Shown here: piece after piece, positions 9,611 through 18,935 of the stretch | How positions within the stretch are numbered: position 1 is the stretch's first letter | Layout: each line of letters opens with the position of its first letter | From: Prevotellaceae bacterium UBA6974 | GTDB taxonomy: Bacteria > Bacteroidota > Bacteroidia > Bacteroidales > Bacteroidaceae | Assembly: GCA_002450165.1 (NCBI GenBank) | Contig: DJYQ01000025.1 | Location: forward strand, 1 to 64,000 | Length of the DNA stretch: 64,000 bases | Reading direction: 5' to 3' | Position numbers and translations under genes: made by a program | Notes under the pieces: model-generated | Databases searched by the model: none | The model's input: the letters and a program-made list of their open reading frames with translations, nothing else | Told to the model about the DNA's origin: nothing

Positions 9611-9727
9611 GGACACAAATAATAATTACACTACTTGGTTTGACATAGCTTTGCTCTTTCTCACTACGTCTCCAAATAGTGTACTTAAATGATTGTTTGA
9701 TTGTTTACGGTCTTATTCCCAAGATAC

Positions 9728-10054
9728 AAAAAAAGCGTGGAGACCCTCCGTTGCTCGCTCCACGATCTGAGGCCCTAGGATTGCCCATTACTATCGAAAC
9801 GAGCAACTACGACCCCACGCCGATATGCAAACATTACACCTGCTAAATTAAGCAGATGCATGATAATTACATACCCATGGGCGTCTATCGTTGCTTAGTT
9901 CCTTGATAGTAATTTGAGAGTTTCCTAGGCTTTCAGATCGTCAAGAACAAAGCGCGTGATATACGCCTTCTTAATATTTGGTATCCCACACCGCCATTGG
10001 AACTCCTTCCTAATGGCTTCCCCAGTGGCTGTTACACCACTTTCGGCGTGAAGA
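9728..10054 (-). ncRNA. Structured non-coding RNA, 6S-like (ssrS candidate)
   Basis: No open frame, but a complete transcription unit on the minus strand. There is a TATCTTTG promoter element at 10060-10067. Two small hairpins follow near the 5' end (one with stem GCCATT/AATGGC), then a rod-like hairpin of about 155 nt at 9774-9929, then a terminator hairpin CGTGGAG/CTCCACG (9736-9764) followed by seven U. The rod has a closing stem (9774-9780 with 9923-9929), an asymmetric bubble, a perfect 9-bp stem (9787-9795 with 9905-9913), further stems (9802-9807/9890-9895 and 9817-9821/9880-9884) and a CTGCT/AGCAG apical stem. Stem, open bubble, long interrupted stem is the architecture of 6S RNA. The length (about 325 nt) exceeds typical 6S, so the identity is inference; RNase P and tmRNA hallmarks are absent. 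Confidence 0.6.
9736..9764 (-). terminator. Terminator of the structured RNA
   Basis: Perfect 7-bp stem CGTGGAG (9736-9742) with CTCCACG (9758-9764), followed on the minus strand by GC and a seven-U tract at 9728-9734. Confidence 0.8.
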
Positions 10055-10059
10055 CGGTA

Positions 10060-10091
10060 CAAAGATAATGTTTTTACCAATTACACACAAC
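10060..10091 (-). promoter_or_regulatory. Promoter of the structured RNA
   Basis: Minus-strand TATCTTTG at 10060-10067 matches the Bacteroidetes -7 element TAnnTTTG. A weak GTTG lies about 20 nt further upstream. Transcription should start near 10054. Confidence 0.6.
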
Positions 10092-10211
10092 AAAACGCAC
10101 GAAAAATAATAAGTATAATTTATGGCATCCTTCAATATAATCATATCTTTGTCTTGCAAACTGACAGACATGACGCATGGGGAGCTAATGACACACCCCC
10201 ATGTTTTTTTG

Positions 10212-11696
10212 TTATGAATCGTTCCTCGGGAAAAGGTTCAGCCTGGCTGCTTCCTGCAGCATGAATTGGTAGGCTGAGTCGTGGTCATCGGGAATCCTTG
10301 ATTCCCATATTGCATCCTTGACGGCCTGTTTCAGGATGCCAACCTCGCGGCATGGTCCCAGGCCGAATGTCTGCATGATTTCCTCGCCCGTAATGGGATT
10401 CTGCCATGTACGGTAATTGTCGCGTGCCTGCAAATCGACAATCTTTTCGCGCACCAGTCGGAAATTATCCAGGAATCGCTGCTTCTTCAGTGCATTGCGG
10501 CTGGTAATGTCTGCCTCGCACAGTGTCATCAGGTCATCAATATCCGGACCTGCCTCGAATAGCATACGGCGCACCGCCGAATCCGTAACCTGGTCATCGG
10601 CAATGGCCTGTGGCCGCATGTGCATGGAAACGAGTTTCTCGACGTAGTGCATACGCTCGTCCATAGGCAGCTTGATGCGACGGAACAGCGGTCCGATCAT
10701 CCTCATGCCTATGTAATTGTGATTGTGGAAAGTCCACCCTGCAACAGGGTCCCAGCGTTTGCTCTTGGGCTTGCCTATATCATGCAACAGGGCTGCCCAG
10801 CGTAGCCACAGGTTATCCGACTCGCGAGCCACGTTGTCCAGTACCTCCAGCGTATGGTAGAAATTATCCTTGTGTGCACGGTCATTCCTGCTTTCGACTC
10901 CCCGCATGGCTGCAAGCTCGGGCAGAATCAGTTCCAACAGTCCACTGCGCTCCAGTTCGACAAACCCGATACTGGGCACAGGCGATAGCATAATCTTGTT
11001 CAGCTCATCTATGATACGCTCCTGCGAAATTATCCTGATACGCTCGGCATTACGGCACAAGGCCTCCTGGGTCTTGTCCTCGATACTGAAATTGAGCTGT
11101 GTGGCAAACCGGATGCAGCGCATCATGCGCAATGGATCATCGCTGAATGTGATATCGGGGTCCAGCGGAGTTGCTATCAGGCGGTCCTCCATATCATCAA
11201 GACCGCCAAAACGGTCTGTCAGTTCACCAAAATGGTTCCTGTTCAGCTGTATTGCCAGTGCATTGATGGTAAAATCACGGCGGTCCAGGTCGTCTGCCAA
11301 TGTTCCGTCCTCGACCACGGGCTTGCGGCTGTCACGCTGATAGCTTTCACGACGGGCGCCAACGAACTCAACCTCCTGCCCCTTCCATTTTACCTGGGCA
11401 GTACCAAAATTCCTGAAAATCGAAATATTAGCACCCCTGCCCAAATGTCTGGCAAGTTGTTTGGCAAGGGCTATTCCGGGGCGCTCAATCCGGGTAGCAG
11501 TATCAGATATGCTGTCAACACCCGTCCCGACGACAACACAATCAATATCCTTGGAAGGACGTTCCAGAAACAAGTCCCTGACGTAACCTCCAACCACATA
11601 ACATTCCACACCCATCTCATCGGCAATTTCACCGATTCTATGAAACATGGGGCTGTCCAGCAGCCTTGCAAGGTCATGGTCCGTCAGGTATCTCAT
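10212..11696 (-). CDS. cca: CCA tRNA nucleotidyltransferase with HD domain
   Basis: 494 residues. The N-terminal class II nucleotidyltransferase head carries GGYVRDLFLERPSKDIDCVV (the GGxVRD and DxD motifs). The neck region SDDPLRMMRCIRFATQ binds CTP/ATP, and an HD phosphohydrolase domain has HDIGKPKSKRW near residue 310. It adds or repairs the 3' CCA of tRNAs; the HD domain gives phosphatase or phosphodiesterase activity. Its first four bases overlap the preceding small lipoprotein gene, so it is the last gene of the porU-porV block. A poly(A) polymerase role is a less likely alternative. Confidence 0.92.
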   Translation of the reverse strand: MRYLTDHDLARLLDSPMFHRIGEIADEMGVECYVVGGYVRDLFLERPSKDIDCVVVGTGVDSISDTATRIERPGIALAKQLARHLGRGANISIFRNFGTAQVKWKGQEVEFVGARRESYQRDSRKPVVEDGTLADDLDRRDFTINALAIQLNRNHFGELTDRFGGLDDMEDRLIATPLDPDITFSDDPLRMMRCIRFATQLNFSIEDKTQEALCRNAERIRIISQERIIDELNKIMLSPVPSIGFVELERSGLLELILPELAAMRGVESRNDRAHKDNFYHTLEVLDNVARESDNLWLRWAALLHDIGKPKSKRWDPVAGWTFHNHNYIGMRMIGPLFRRIKLPMDERMHYVEKLVSMHMRPQAIADDQVTDSAVRRMLFEAGPDIDDLMTLCEADITSRNALKKQRFLDNFRLVREKIVDLQARDNYRTWQNPITGEEIMQTFGLGPCREVGILKQAVKDAIWESRIPDDHDSAYQFMLQEAARLNLFPRNDS

Positions 11697-12067
11697 TGCC
11701 TGAGTATTTCCTTTTTCAAATCCTCCTGCAGCTTGCGCTCGAAGAAACGATACTTGAGCGAAAGTCTTTCCCTTTCTGCACCCTCAGCATTGTCAAGGCT
11801 GTCGCGTGCTGCTGCCAACTCGATACTGTCCAGCAAAAGCAAGCCTGCTGCACGAGCCTGTATGGCTGCGGGGTATTTCTTGCGCATCCCTAAAATACTG
11901 TTGCGTGCCGCCTCGTAATCCTGTGCCGCCAGATGCATGCGGCTCTGGGCTATCATTGCAAATGCCGGAGCATTATCGTCCTGTCTGCCCTGGCAAGCCA
12001 CAAGGACAACAGATACTGATATTGATACCAGAATAAAACAGATTACAAAGAAAGCCGTTCTTTTCAT
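11693..12067 (-). CDS. Small lipoprotein of unknown function
   Basis: 124 residues beginning MKRTAFFVICFILVS with a lipobox LVAC at about residues 22-25, so it is probably lipidated. The rest is highly charged and alpha-helical (AARDSLDNAEGAERERLSLKY), compatible with a coiled coil. It overlaps porV by 4 bp upstream and cca by 4 bp downstream. The coupling to porV suggests an envelope role, but no recognised domain is visible. Confidence 0.7.
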   Translation of the reverse strand: MKRTAFFVICFILVSISVSVVLVACQGRQDDNAPAFAMIAQSRMHLAAQDYEAARNSILGMRKKYPAAIQARAAGLLLLDSIELAAARDSLDNAEGAERERLSLKYRFFERKLQEDLKKEILRQ

Positions 12068-13245
12068 CGACGCTTGCGGCTGAACAAATCCTTCATGCCA
12101 TCCAGGTCAAACCCAAGGGTGAAACGCATCGTCTGGTCCAGTGGATTACCCGGGTTTGTAGCTATACAGTATGCGGCATCCACGGTAAACACACTCATGT
12201 GGAAACCACCACCCACGGTAAAGTACTGGCGGTTACCCTTAGTCGGAGCCTCGTAATGATAACCCGTACGCAACATAAAACGGTCGTTGTAGTTGTACTC
12301 GGCACCGAAGGACCAGCGTATCTCCTTGAACTCCTCGCCAAAACCACCTGGTGCATCGCCAAAACTCTTGAAGAAGCCGCCTATGGAGCTGACTGAGTAA
12401 TAATCCTCGTTCAAACGGATTTCGTATTCTTCTTCGGTCTCACCCTCCCGTCGCACAGGTTTTGTAGGCACACATATTTTGTATGCCTCGACACCGAAAC
12501 TGAGTCTGTTGTACTGATTAAACGGAATGGTCATATTCAGGCCCAGACGCAGTGTTGCCGGCAAGAAATCCGCACGGTTATCCTGACCGGCATTCATATT
12601 AATCTTGCTGCCCAGGTTGTTGATAGACAGACCCCATGACATACTGCACTCGCGCGAGCCTATCATAAAGTAGCCCTGACGGTACATGCTGATGTCTGCC
12701 GCAAAAGCCTTGCCCGAGGTTGCCTCGGGAGCAAAGTTCATGTCACTGAGGATAAAGCGCAGGGCAATACCCATCGAAAACGTACGGGTAAGCATACGGC
12801 TATATGCCACGTCAATGGCTAACTCGTATGGTCTGAACGTGAATCCCTCAGATACATTGCCACTACCATCCTGCACGCCAACGTCACCTACACCAAAATA
12901 GCGCAGTGAAGCACTGACGGCCGAATAGTCACCTATGCGGTAGAAACCCTGAATATTGGCAAGGTTGATGCCACCGACTATCTTGCGCAACCAAGGGGTA
13001 TATGACACACCGACACCTGCACGGGCCACGTTCCAGGGATACTTGGCACAGTTCCAGTACTGGCTATTGATGTCTGCCTCGGTAGCTACGCCCATGTCAC
13101 CCATAGAGCCTGCACGGGCATCGGGGGCAATGGCCAATGACGTTACGCCATAGACCTCGGGACGGAAATAGTCGTTCGCCGATTGCGCTGATGCGGTAAC
13201 AACGGCCGCACAACAGGCAACAACATATAGAAATAAACGTTTCAT
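12064..13245 (-). CDS. porV: Type IX secretion outer-membrane protein PorV (LptO)
   Basis: 393 residues, very close to the usual PorV length. The signal peptide MKRLFLYVVACCAAVVTASAQ is followed by the family opening APDARAGSMGDMGVATEAD, a FadL/UPF0164-like 14-strand barrel core and a C-terminus rich in aromatic strands. PorV receives cargo from the SprA translocon and carries it to the attachment complex, where PorU cleaves the sorting domain. It lies 25 bp downstream of porU, as in Porphyromonas (PG0026-PG0027), which makes the assignment strong. Confidence 0.93.
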   Translation of the reverse strand: MKRLFLYVVACCAAVVTASAQSANDYFRPEVYGVTSLAIAPDARAGSMGDMGVATEADINSQYWNCAKYPWNVARAGVGVSYTPWLRKIVGGINLANIQGFYRIGDYSAVSASLRYFGVGDVGVQDGSGNVSEGFTFRPYELAIDVAYSRMLTRTFSMGIALRFILSDMNFAPEATSGKAFAADISMYRQGYFMIGSRECSMSWGLSINNLGSKINMNAGQDNRADFLPATLRLGLNMTIPFNQYNRLSFGVEAYKICVPTKPVRREGETEEEYEIRLNEDYYSVSSIGGFFKSFGDAPGGFGEEFKEIRWSFGAEYNYNDRFMLRTGYHYEAPTKGNRQYFTVGGGFHMSVFTVDAAYCIATNPGNPLDQTMRFTLGFDLDGMKDLFSRKRR

Positions 13246-13270
13246 CTGCTATAATAACTTATTACCGCTT

Positions 13271-16200
13271 CTATTTATTGCGCCAAAGGACAAATTTCTT
13301 TTGTCTGGAATGCGTTTTGCCTCCATTATATGATGCTGTCACGCGCACTGCATATATGCCGTTGTTGAGCGAAGCACCGCTACCGTTGCAACATGACCAG
13401 GGGATGGAAATGACACCATGCCCGTCGGATGCCTCGAATTCGCTTCGGTACTGTATCATGCCAGTGATGCTGTACACCTCCAGTTTGAACTGGCATCTTA
13501 ATCCCGGGTAATTGTAAGCGATATGGAAAACTGTACCGCCCGACAGGACGTCGTTCTCCAGCACAAGGTTCAGTATTTCAGGCTCAAGATTGTCACCTAC
13601 GACAAAATCCAGTGTCTTGACCGTAGTATTGTTAAGCATGTCCCATGCACGGAAGGACAGCGAGTGTGCACCAGGCTCCAACTCAGCAATATCAGTAAAG
13701 CATACCGTGCCTCGAGTATAGTCTCCTACCGTCGGTATAAAGCTGGAATTTAGGTTATATGTACGCGAGGGCAAACCGTCTATTATCAGTTCCAGGTCAT
13801 GGCCAAGGCCGTTACCACTGCTCTGTATGCCTGCATCGTCACTGAGCTCGGCAACGAACATGGGTGTGGGATTGACTATATCACCGTTATAGAAATCCTT
13901 GTCATTAAGGTAGATAAACATCGATGGACCTATGGTATCCGTATCCAGTTCATGCGATGTGCCTCCGACTAGGAAATTCTCGCTACTGCCGTTTGCCTCG
14001 CGCAGATTGTCCGATGTTACCGCATACAGCACCAATCTGCCAGGCAAATCGCTGTAGTTGATATCGCGGGGCATGACAAACTGGGTACTGAACTTGCCCA
14101 TGCGCACGCTGTCCGAACCGCTGATGATTTCCTTGTTCCAGATATCGTAGCTGAACGGCGTATTACCGTCATTGCCCCTGGTGGTCACGGTCTCCATATT
14201 GTCGTACAGGCGGAAGGCCATCATGCCCGAGAACTGGGTATCGACCTCGCCTGGCCGAACCTCGACGTGTCCCGAAAGGCGCACACGCCCGCCAGCCTTC
14301 AGCTGCTGGGAGCCTGTAAGTGTCTCGCCGTTGATGCTATCCAGCACGACCTTAATAACCGGATTGCCAATGAGCAGTGCAGGGTCTCCAAGCAGGCAGT
14401 ACTGCATCTTGTTGTATGGACGCTGACTATCCCTGGAATGTTCGGTCATACTGCTCTTTGCCATACGGAGAGCATCCCCCAGAAGGTAGCGGTTGCCCTG
14501 ACTGTCGCAGGACATCAGGTTCTTGCAGAAGAAATTGTTCAGATAGTAATTCTGTGTCGAGAACGCCGTATGCGTAGTGCCTATGAATGCCACTGCACCG
14601 CCTCCGTCGTTCAATACTGCTTCCTCGCCCAGATTCTCGGTTCTGGAATCGAAGGGCTGCGTATCACAGGCTGCCGTGTACCACAATGGCAGACGTTTGG
14701 ATTTCCACGACTTGACATCATCGAGCAGGACAATGCGCTCGTTGCTGAGCAGATACGTACTGGCGTGGCCCGTGTAGTTAATCATCAGGGAACCGTCGGT
14801 AACTGCCTTGCCGATAATGTCGTGAACCTCGGGATATGTATAGTACAACCCCTCGTTGCGACGCACATAGCTGTCAAGCATGACTTTGCGCACATCAACA
14901 TCGGGTGCTGTCCCAATAAGTGTCTCGGCAACCATGTTAGCCTGATTCATGTGTTCGTTATTGTCACCGTCGTCGCCCACGAAGAGTACCTGGTTCTTCC
15001 ACGAACCGGCGTATGTGGCAGCCAGATGGTCTATGGTCTTATCTACCATAATGCGTGCCTGGTCCGCAGTAGTAACGGGAAAGCGTCCGATGCCCAGGTC
15101 CGAGACATCCTGGGTAGGATTGCCGCCCTCTCCATCGTCCATAAGTCCAAAATAATCCTCCCAGCAATATGATTTCTCATCGCTGGAGCTTTCCTCGCTC
15201 TGATAGCACAACAGATAGTTGTTAGGGGAGAAACTGCGCCAGTCAGCACTCTTCATGCGGTTATCCCATGCGCAATCACCGAACAGGAGCAGGTATCTGG
15301 GGGCTGTGCCGCCCGATATTCCGCGGTCATATAGCATCTTCATGAAACGGCGGTATGCCGATGCATCCGGGGTTCCGGACGAGAATTCGTTGTATATCTT
15401 GTCGGCACTTACCACCATGCACTTCAACCCCTGATACTGCGCATGCGCATCGGCAAGACGCTGGGCCTGTGACGTAAGGAGACCGCTGGAAGGCACGATT
15501 ATGACCATATCAACGCTTTCGGATGCGTGCAGGTCTTGATTACTTACTGACGAGCCTGCAGTAGGCAGTGGGAACTGATATGCAGGGTCAAATGCTACAA
15601 AATCGTCCGTACCGTCCTGAACCGAAATTTCGGTTGCACCCTCAATCCGGCTGGTTTCAACGAGGGATGCGGCCCTACCACGCCTGCCAAGGCGCATGAC
15701 CTTGACATCCGTACTGCCCGGAGCAATGTTTATGAACCTGGTCGCTCCGGTATATCTGCTGGTGACCTTTTCGGACGTTCCGGTGCCCTCGCCAGTACCT
15801 GAATAGCCCCCGCCAAACTGTACAAAGCCATTGCGCAGTTCAATAGGTGCGGTATAATTAAGTGCAATATAGTCCAGACGACCTGTAATCTGATTGCTGC
15901 CGTAGGTCTGATTACCTGTAGTAAGCCTGAAAGTCCAGTCGGTTCTGCCCCTGGCATATCCCTTGGCATTTACATTGGTAAGATTGCCAACAGCAAAGGC
16001 CTCGAACGTTCCCGGGGGATATATGGTACGTGTACCGAGAAGGCTGTCGTTTACATAGACGGACAGTGGCGTTACGACCTTGCTTGCCGTGAACGACACC
16101 ATTACCTTCTCGTTTCCAAGGCTGTTGATGTCCTTCAGCGTATAACTGCGTGAATATGCTCCGCTGTAAAGATTGGAGTCATACAGGTTTCTGCCGCCGC

Positions 16201-17089
16201 GGAACCATGCAAAGTCATCTGTCTCGTAAAGCCTGTGTGCAAGGCATGACTGCACGGTCTGGGCAACGGGACCCGTATATGTCTTCTCGGTCTTGATTTC
16301 CTCGCGTTCCCCGCCTTCTGTCAGGAAATATGTTGCCTGACGTGCGTATGCGTTGAACACACGCTTGACGCCATCCCAATGGACCAGACCATTTCCCCAG
16401 AACAACAGACTGCCGTCCGGTGCCGTATAGAGCGGAACTTCCTCGAGGTCGTCAAAATCGCAATCCATATCAAACACCTCGTTCTGCTGATGGCCTCCAT
16501 AGCCGTATAGATGAACCTTGCCGAGGTCCTTGAATCCCATCGAGGACAGGAACGAGGACGTAAGGCGGTACATGCCGTCCGATGTAATATGGATTGTACG
16601 CCAAGTACCCTGGGCAAGCACCGAATGGTCTGCATAACGACCGCCCTGGGCATCTGCCCCCAGTATATCCCTTGCCCTGGCATAACTGACCCTTGGCGTC
16701 GGGATGATGGAAATCTTGGCGCTGAGCAGTTTGCGGAAACGTCCGTGCCTGCGGATGATTGGGACGAAGTTGTAATTCAGCAAACCGGTTCCGCGGCTTA
16801 CTGTTATATAATGCTCGACGTCGAGGGTGTCGGAAATAAGCGAACGGTATTTCCTGGCAAGTGCCGTTTCACGGGGTGTAAGAGGTCCCCATACGGGATA
16901 TTCTATTGCAACGCGGTATGTACACAGGCGGTAGTCGCTTTCCAGCGGAACAACCTCGCCATAGACAGGTGCGACCGTGTCTGCTGCTATGATATTCCAG
17001 TCCAGGTAAGTGATACGCTGCTGCGCACTGACCGGGGCTGCCATGCATACGGCAACAGAAAACAGGCAATATAGTATCAGACTTCTCAC
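13271..17089 (-). CDS. porU: Type IX secretion sortase PorU (peptidase family C25)
   Basis: 1272 residues with a signal peptide MRSLILYCLFSVAVCMAAPVSAQ. The central gingipain-type C25 domain has the catalytic His in INYTGHAST (about residue 773) and the catalytic Cys in WYTAACDTQ (about residue 807). The C-terminal part holds beta-sandwich domains and ends in a FlgD-like or sorting-like stretch (GIYAVRVTASYNGGK...KKFVL). PorU removes the C-terminal signal of type IX cargo and joins the new end to A-LPS at the surface. It is somewhat longer than the P. gingivalis protein. It lies 27 bp after the FAH gene and directly before porV. Confidence 0.93.
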   Translation of the reverse strand: MRSLILYCLFSVAVCMAAPVSAQQRITYLDWNIIAADTVAPVYGEVVPLESDYRLCTYRVAIEYPVWGPLTPRETALARKYRSLISDTLDVEHYITVSRGTGLLNYNFVPIIRRHGRFRKLLSAKISIIPTPRVSYARARDILGADAQGGRYADHSVLAQGTWRTIHITSDGMYRLTSSFLSSMGFKDLGKVHLYGYGGHQQNEVFDMDCDFDDLEEVPLYTAPDGSLLFWGNGLVHWDGVKRVFNAYARQATYFLTEGGEREEIKTEKTYTGPVAQTVQSCLAHRLYETDDFAWFRGGRNLYDSNLYSGAYSRSYTLKDINSLGNEKVMVSFTASKVVTPLSVYVNDSLLGTRTIYPPGTFEAFAVGNLTNVNAKGYARGRTDWTFRLTTGNQTYGSNQITGRLDYIALNYTAPIELRNGFVQFGGGYSGTGEGTGTSEKVTSRYTGATRFINIAPGSTDVKVMRLGRRGRAASLVETSRIEGATEISVQDGTDDFVAFDPAYQFPLPTAGSSVSNQDLHASESVDMVIIVPSSGLLTSQAQRLADAHAQYQGLKCMVVSADKIYNEFSSGTPDASAYRRFMKMLYDRGISGGTAPRYLLLFGDCAWDNRMKSADWRSFSPNNYLLCYQSEESSSDEKSYCWEDYFGLMDDGEGGNPTQDVSDLGIGRFPVTTADQARIMVDKTIDHLAATYAGSWKNQVLFVGDDGDNNEHMNQANMVAETLIGTAPDVDVRKVMLDSYVRRNEGLYYTYPEVHDIIGKAVTDGSLMINYTGHASTYLLSNERIVLLDDVKSWKSKRLPLWYTAACDTQPFDSRTENLGEEAVLNDGGGAVAFIGTTHTAFSTQNYYLNNFFCKNLMSCDSQGNRYLLGDALRMAKSSMTEHSRDSQRPYNKMQYCLLGDPALLIGNPVIKVVLDSINGETLTGSQQLKAGGRVRLSGHVEVRPGEVDTQFSGMMAFRLYDNMETVTTRGNDGNTPFSYDIWNKEIISGSDSVRMGKFSTQFVMPRDINYSDLPGRLVLYAVTSDNLREANGSSENFLVGGTSHELDTDTIGPSMFIYLNDKDFYNGDIVNPTPMFVAELSDDAGIQSSGNGLGHDLELIIDGLPSRTYNLNSSFIPTVGDYTRGTVCFTDIAELEPGAHSLSFRAWDMLNNTTVKTLDFVVGDNLEPEILNLVLENDVLSGGTVFHIAYNYPGLRCQFKLEVYSITGMIQYRSEFEASDGHGVISIPWSCCNGSGASLNNGIYAVRVTASYNGGKTHSRQKKFVLWRNK

Positions 17090-17116
17090 TTTATTATAAC
17101 GCAGAACTCAGGTATT

Positions 17117-17806
17117 TTATTTTACATTGAACTCCAGTACCTTCTCTCCGTCCAGAAAACCAGTCAGATGATCGTCAATATGCACCTGCCCTACCCCGAC
17201 AGGGGTTCCTGTAAAGATTATATCTCCTGTCTTGAGGGTGAAGAAGTTGCTGATGTAACTGACAAGACGGTCAACATTGTGTATCATCTGGGTGCTGACA
17301 CCCGACTGTACTGTATTGCCGTTAATATCAAGTCTGAACTCCACACCGGCCTTCAGCAGGTCCGAGACATTCCGCAGTTCAACAGGATTACGGTTGGGCA
17401 ATTGGTCAAACTCCCTCCATTCACCTATGACTGCACTTCCGTCAAAGCCTTTGGCAAGGTCCCACGGAAGCCCTTGCGCACGCATCCTGCGCTGGATATC
17501 GCGGGCAGTAAAGTCAATGCCCACGGTGACGGCATCGTAATAGCGGTGGGCAAAGCGTTGGCTGATACTGCGTCCCATGCGTGATATGCGCACTACCAGT
17601 TCGGTTTCGTACTCGCACTCGTTGGTAAAATCCGGAATAAAGAAAGGTCTGCCGCGATTTACCAGCGCACTGTCACACTTGGTAAAGACGACAGGCTCGG
17701 CCATATCGGATACATCCCTGGATGTAGGAAGCGAGGGTGAAGGGGCCTTCATCTCCATCTCTGCGATGTGCTCGCTGTAGTTCTTAGCTATGCCGAATAT
17801 CTTCAT
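17117..17806 (-). CDS. Fumarylacetoacetate hydrolase-family protein
   Basis: A 229-residue single-domain FAH-fold protein. It opens MKIFGIAKNYSEH, with YETELVVRISRMGRSI (metal-binding Glu residues), DFTARDIQRR and KGFDGSAVIG motifs and the C-terminal FTGTPVGVG. Relatives include acylpyruvate hydrolase, oxaloacetate decarboxylase (FAHD1 type) and 5-carboxymethyl-2-hydroxymuconate isomerase. With no aromatic-degradation genes around, an oxaloacetate- or acylpyruvate-directed housekeeping role is more plausible. It appears to be the first gene of the porU-porV-lipoprotein-cca run, with a promoter element TAATTTTG at 17826-17833. Confidence 0.82.
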   Translation of the reverse strand: MKIFGIAKNYSEHIAEMEMKAPSPSLPTSRDVSDMAEPVVFTKCDSALVNRGRPFFIPDFTNECEYETELVVRISRMGRSISQRFAHRYYDAVTVGIDFTARDIQRRMRAQGLPWDLAKGFDGSAVIGEWREFDQLPNRNPVELRNVSDLLKAGVEFRLDINGNTVQSGVSTQMIHNVDRLVSYISNFFTLKTGDIIFTGTPVGVGQVHIDDHLTGFLDGEKVLEFNVK

Positions 17807-17825
17807 TGCCGTATTCCTTTTGCGA

Positions 17826-17833
17826 CAAAATTA
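17826..17833 (-). promoter_or_regulatory. -7 element upstream of the FAH-porU-porV block
   Basis: Minus-strand TAATTTTG fits TAnnTTTG and lies 20 nt before the FAH start codon. No good -33 TTTG was found at the usual spacing. Confidence 0.45.
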
Positions 17834-17836
17834 CAC

Positions 17837-17870
17837 AAAAAAAGCGGATTAACCATAATGGCCAATCCAC
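17837..17870 (-). terminator. Terminator after tsf
   Basis: Minus-strand stem GTGGATT (17870-17864) pairs with AATCCGC (17850-17844), with one G-U pair, followed by seven U (17843-17837). Confidence 0.75.
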
Positions 17871-17893
17871 TTTTTATATATTGAAGGAGATAA

Positions 17894-18886
17894 TTACTCA
17901 GCCTTCAGAGTGAAACGCTTCATATCCACGATAGCGAGATCCTTGTCAACGCTCTGCAGATACTGGGAAACGCTCATGCTCTTGTCCCAGATGTACTCCT
18001 GAGAAAGCAGGCAGCTTTCCTTCAGGAACTTGTTAAGACGACCCTTGGCAATGTTCTGTATCATAGCCTCGTTCAGGTTTGCTGCCTTCTCGGCACTTAC
18101 CTTGGCGATAATCTCCTTGACAGCCGCAACATCCTCAGCCGTAATCCATCCCTTTGTCTGGTTGGACTCCATATGGTCCTCGCTGTCAAAGTGTGCAGGA
18201 TTGTAGCCAGCCTTCTTGATAGCTGCCTCTACAGCCTTCTGTACCTGCTCGGCCTTGGTCTTCTCGATAGCAACGGCCATCTCGTTGTCCTTTACAGACT
18301 GGGGGACACCGCTCTCGTCAATGGCAACAGGAGCTGCACTGGCAATCTGCATGGCAATGTTCTTGCCGCAGTCCTCGTCAGCAACTTCCTTGTTGAAGGC
18401 AAGCATCGTGCACAGACTGTTGCGGTTCATGTGGTTGTATGTTGCGATGCATGCACCCTCGACAGTGCAGTAGCCATCCAGTTCCATCTTCTCACCAGTA
18501 ATACCACTGCGCTCGGTAACAGCATCCTGAACGGTACCCGAACCCATTGGCAGGGCCTTGACTTCGTCCAGAGTCTTGCACCTTGCAGCAACAGCAGCAT
18601 CCAGTATTTGCTGAGTCAGAGCCACGAAATCTGCATTGTTGGCAACAAAGTCAGTTTCGCACTTCAAGGCAATGATAGCAGCAAAGCCGCCATCAGCCTT
18701 TACCAATACGCAACCTTCTGCAGCCTCACGGTCGCTACGCTTTGCAGCCACAGCAGCACCCTTCTTGCGCAGGTATGCCACTGCTCCGTCCATATCATCG
18801 CTCTCGGCCAGGGCCTTCTTACAGTCAGCCAGACCTGCGCCAGTCATTGCACGGAGCTTCTTGATTTCAGTCATTGTAACTTCCAT
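17894..18886 (-). CDS. tsf: Translation elongation factor Ts
   Basis: 330 residues. The N-terminal UBA-like domain contains LRAMTGAGLADCKKAL. The core dimerisation domain has the TDFVAxN motif (CETDFVANNADFV) that contacts EF-Tu. Start chosen at MEVTMTEIKKL, because Bacteroides homologues also carry a short extension before the second Met. It exchanges GDP for GTP on EF-Tu. It follows rpsB after 49 bp, as in most bacteria, and is closed by a hairpin terminator. Confidence 0.96.
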   Translation of the reverse strand: MEVTMTEIKKLRAMTGAGLADCKKALAESDDMDGAVAYLRKKGAAVAAKRSDREAAEGCVLVKADGGFAAIIALKCETDFVANNADFVALTQQILDAAVAARCKTLDEVKALPMGSGTVQDAVTERSGITGEKMELDGYCTVEGACIATYNHMNRNSLCTMLAFNKEVADEDCGKNIAMQIASAAPVAIDESGVPQSVKDNEMAVAIEKTKAEQVQKAVEAAIKKAGYNPAHFDSEDHMESNQTKGWITAEDVAAVKEIIAKVSAEKAANLNEAMIQNIAKGRLNKFLKESCLLSQEYIWDKSMSVSQYLQSVDKDLAIVDMKRFTLKAE

Positions 18887-18935
18887 CGTACTATCCTATT
18901 TTTTTTAGTTTGACGTTAATGATATGGCCACTTGA

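Noticed and set aside
9532..9618. Longer start for the outer-membrane barrel at 9618
   Set aside because: It would put 29 charged residues before an evident signal peptide and run through the flanking repeat.
9728..10054. tmRNA or RNase P RNA
   Set aside because: No tRNA-like ends with CCA, no tag-peptide frame, and none of the conserved RNase P core sequence (GAGGAAAGTCC type) were found.
14267..15172. A 301-codon plus-strand frame inside porU
   Set aside because: It is antisense to the catalytic region of porU, has no recognisable motif, and porU is intact.
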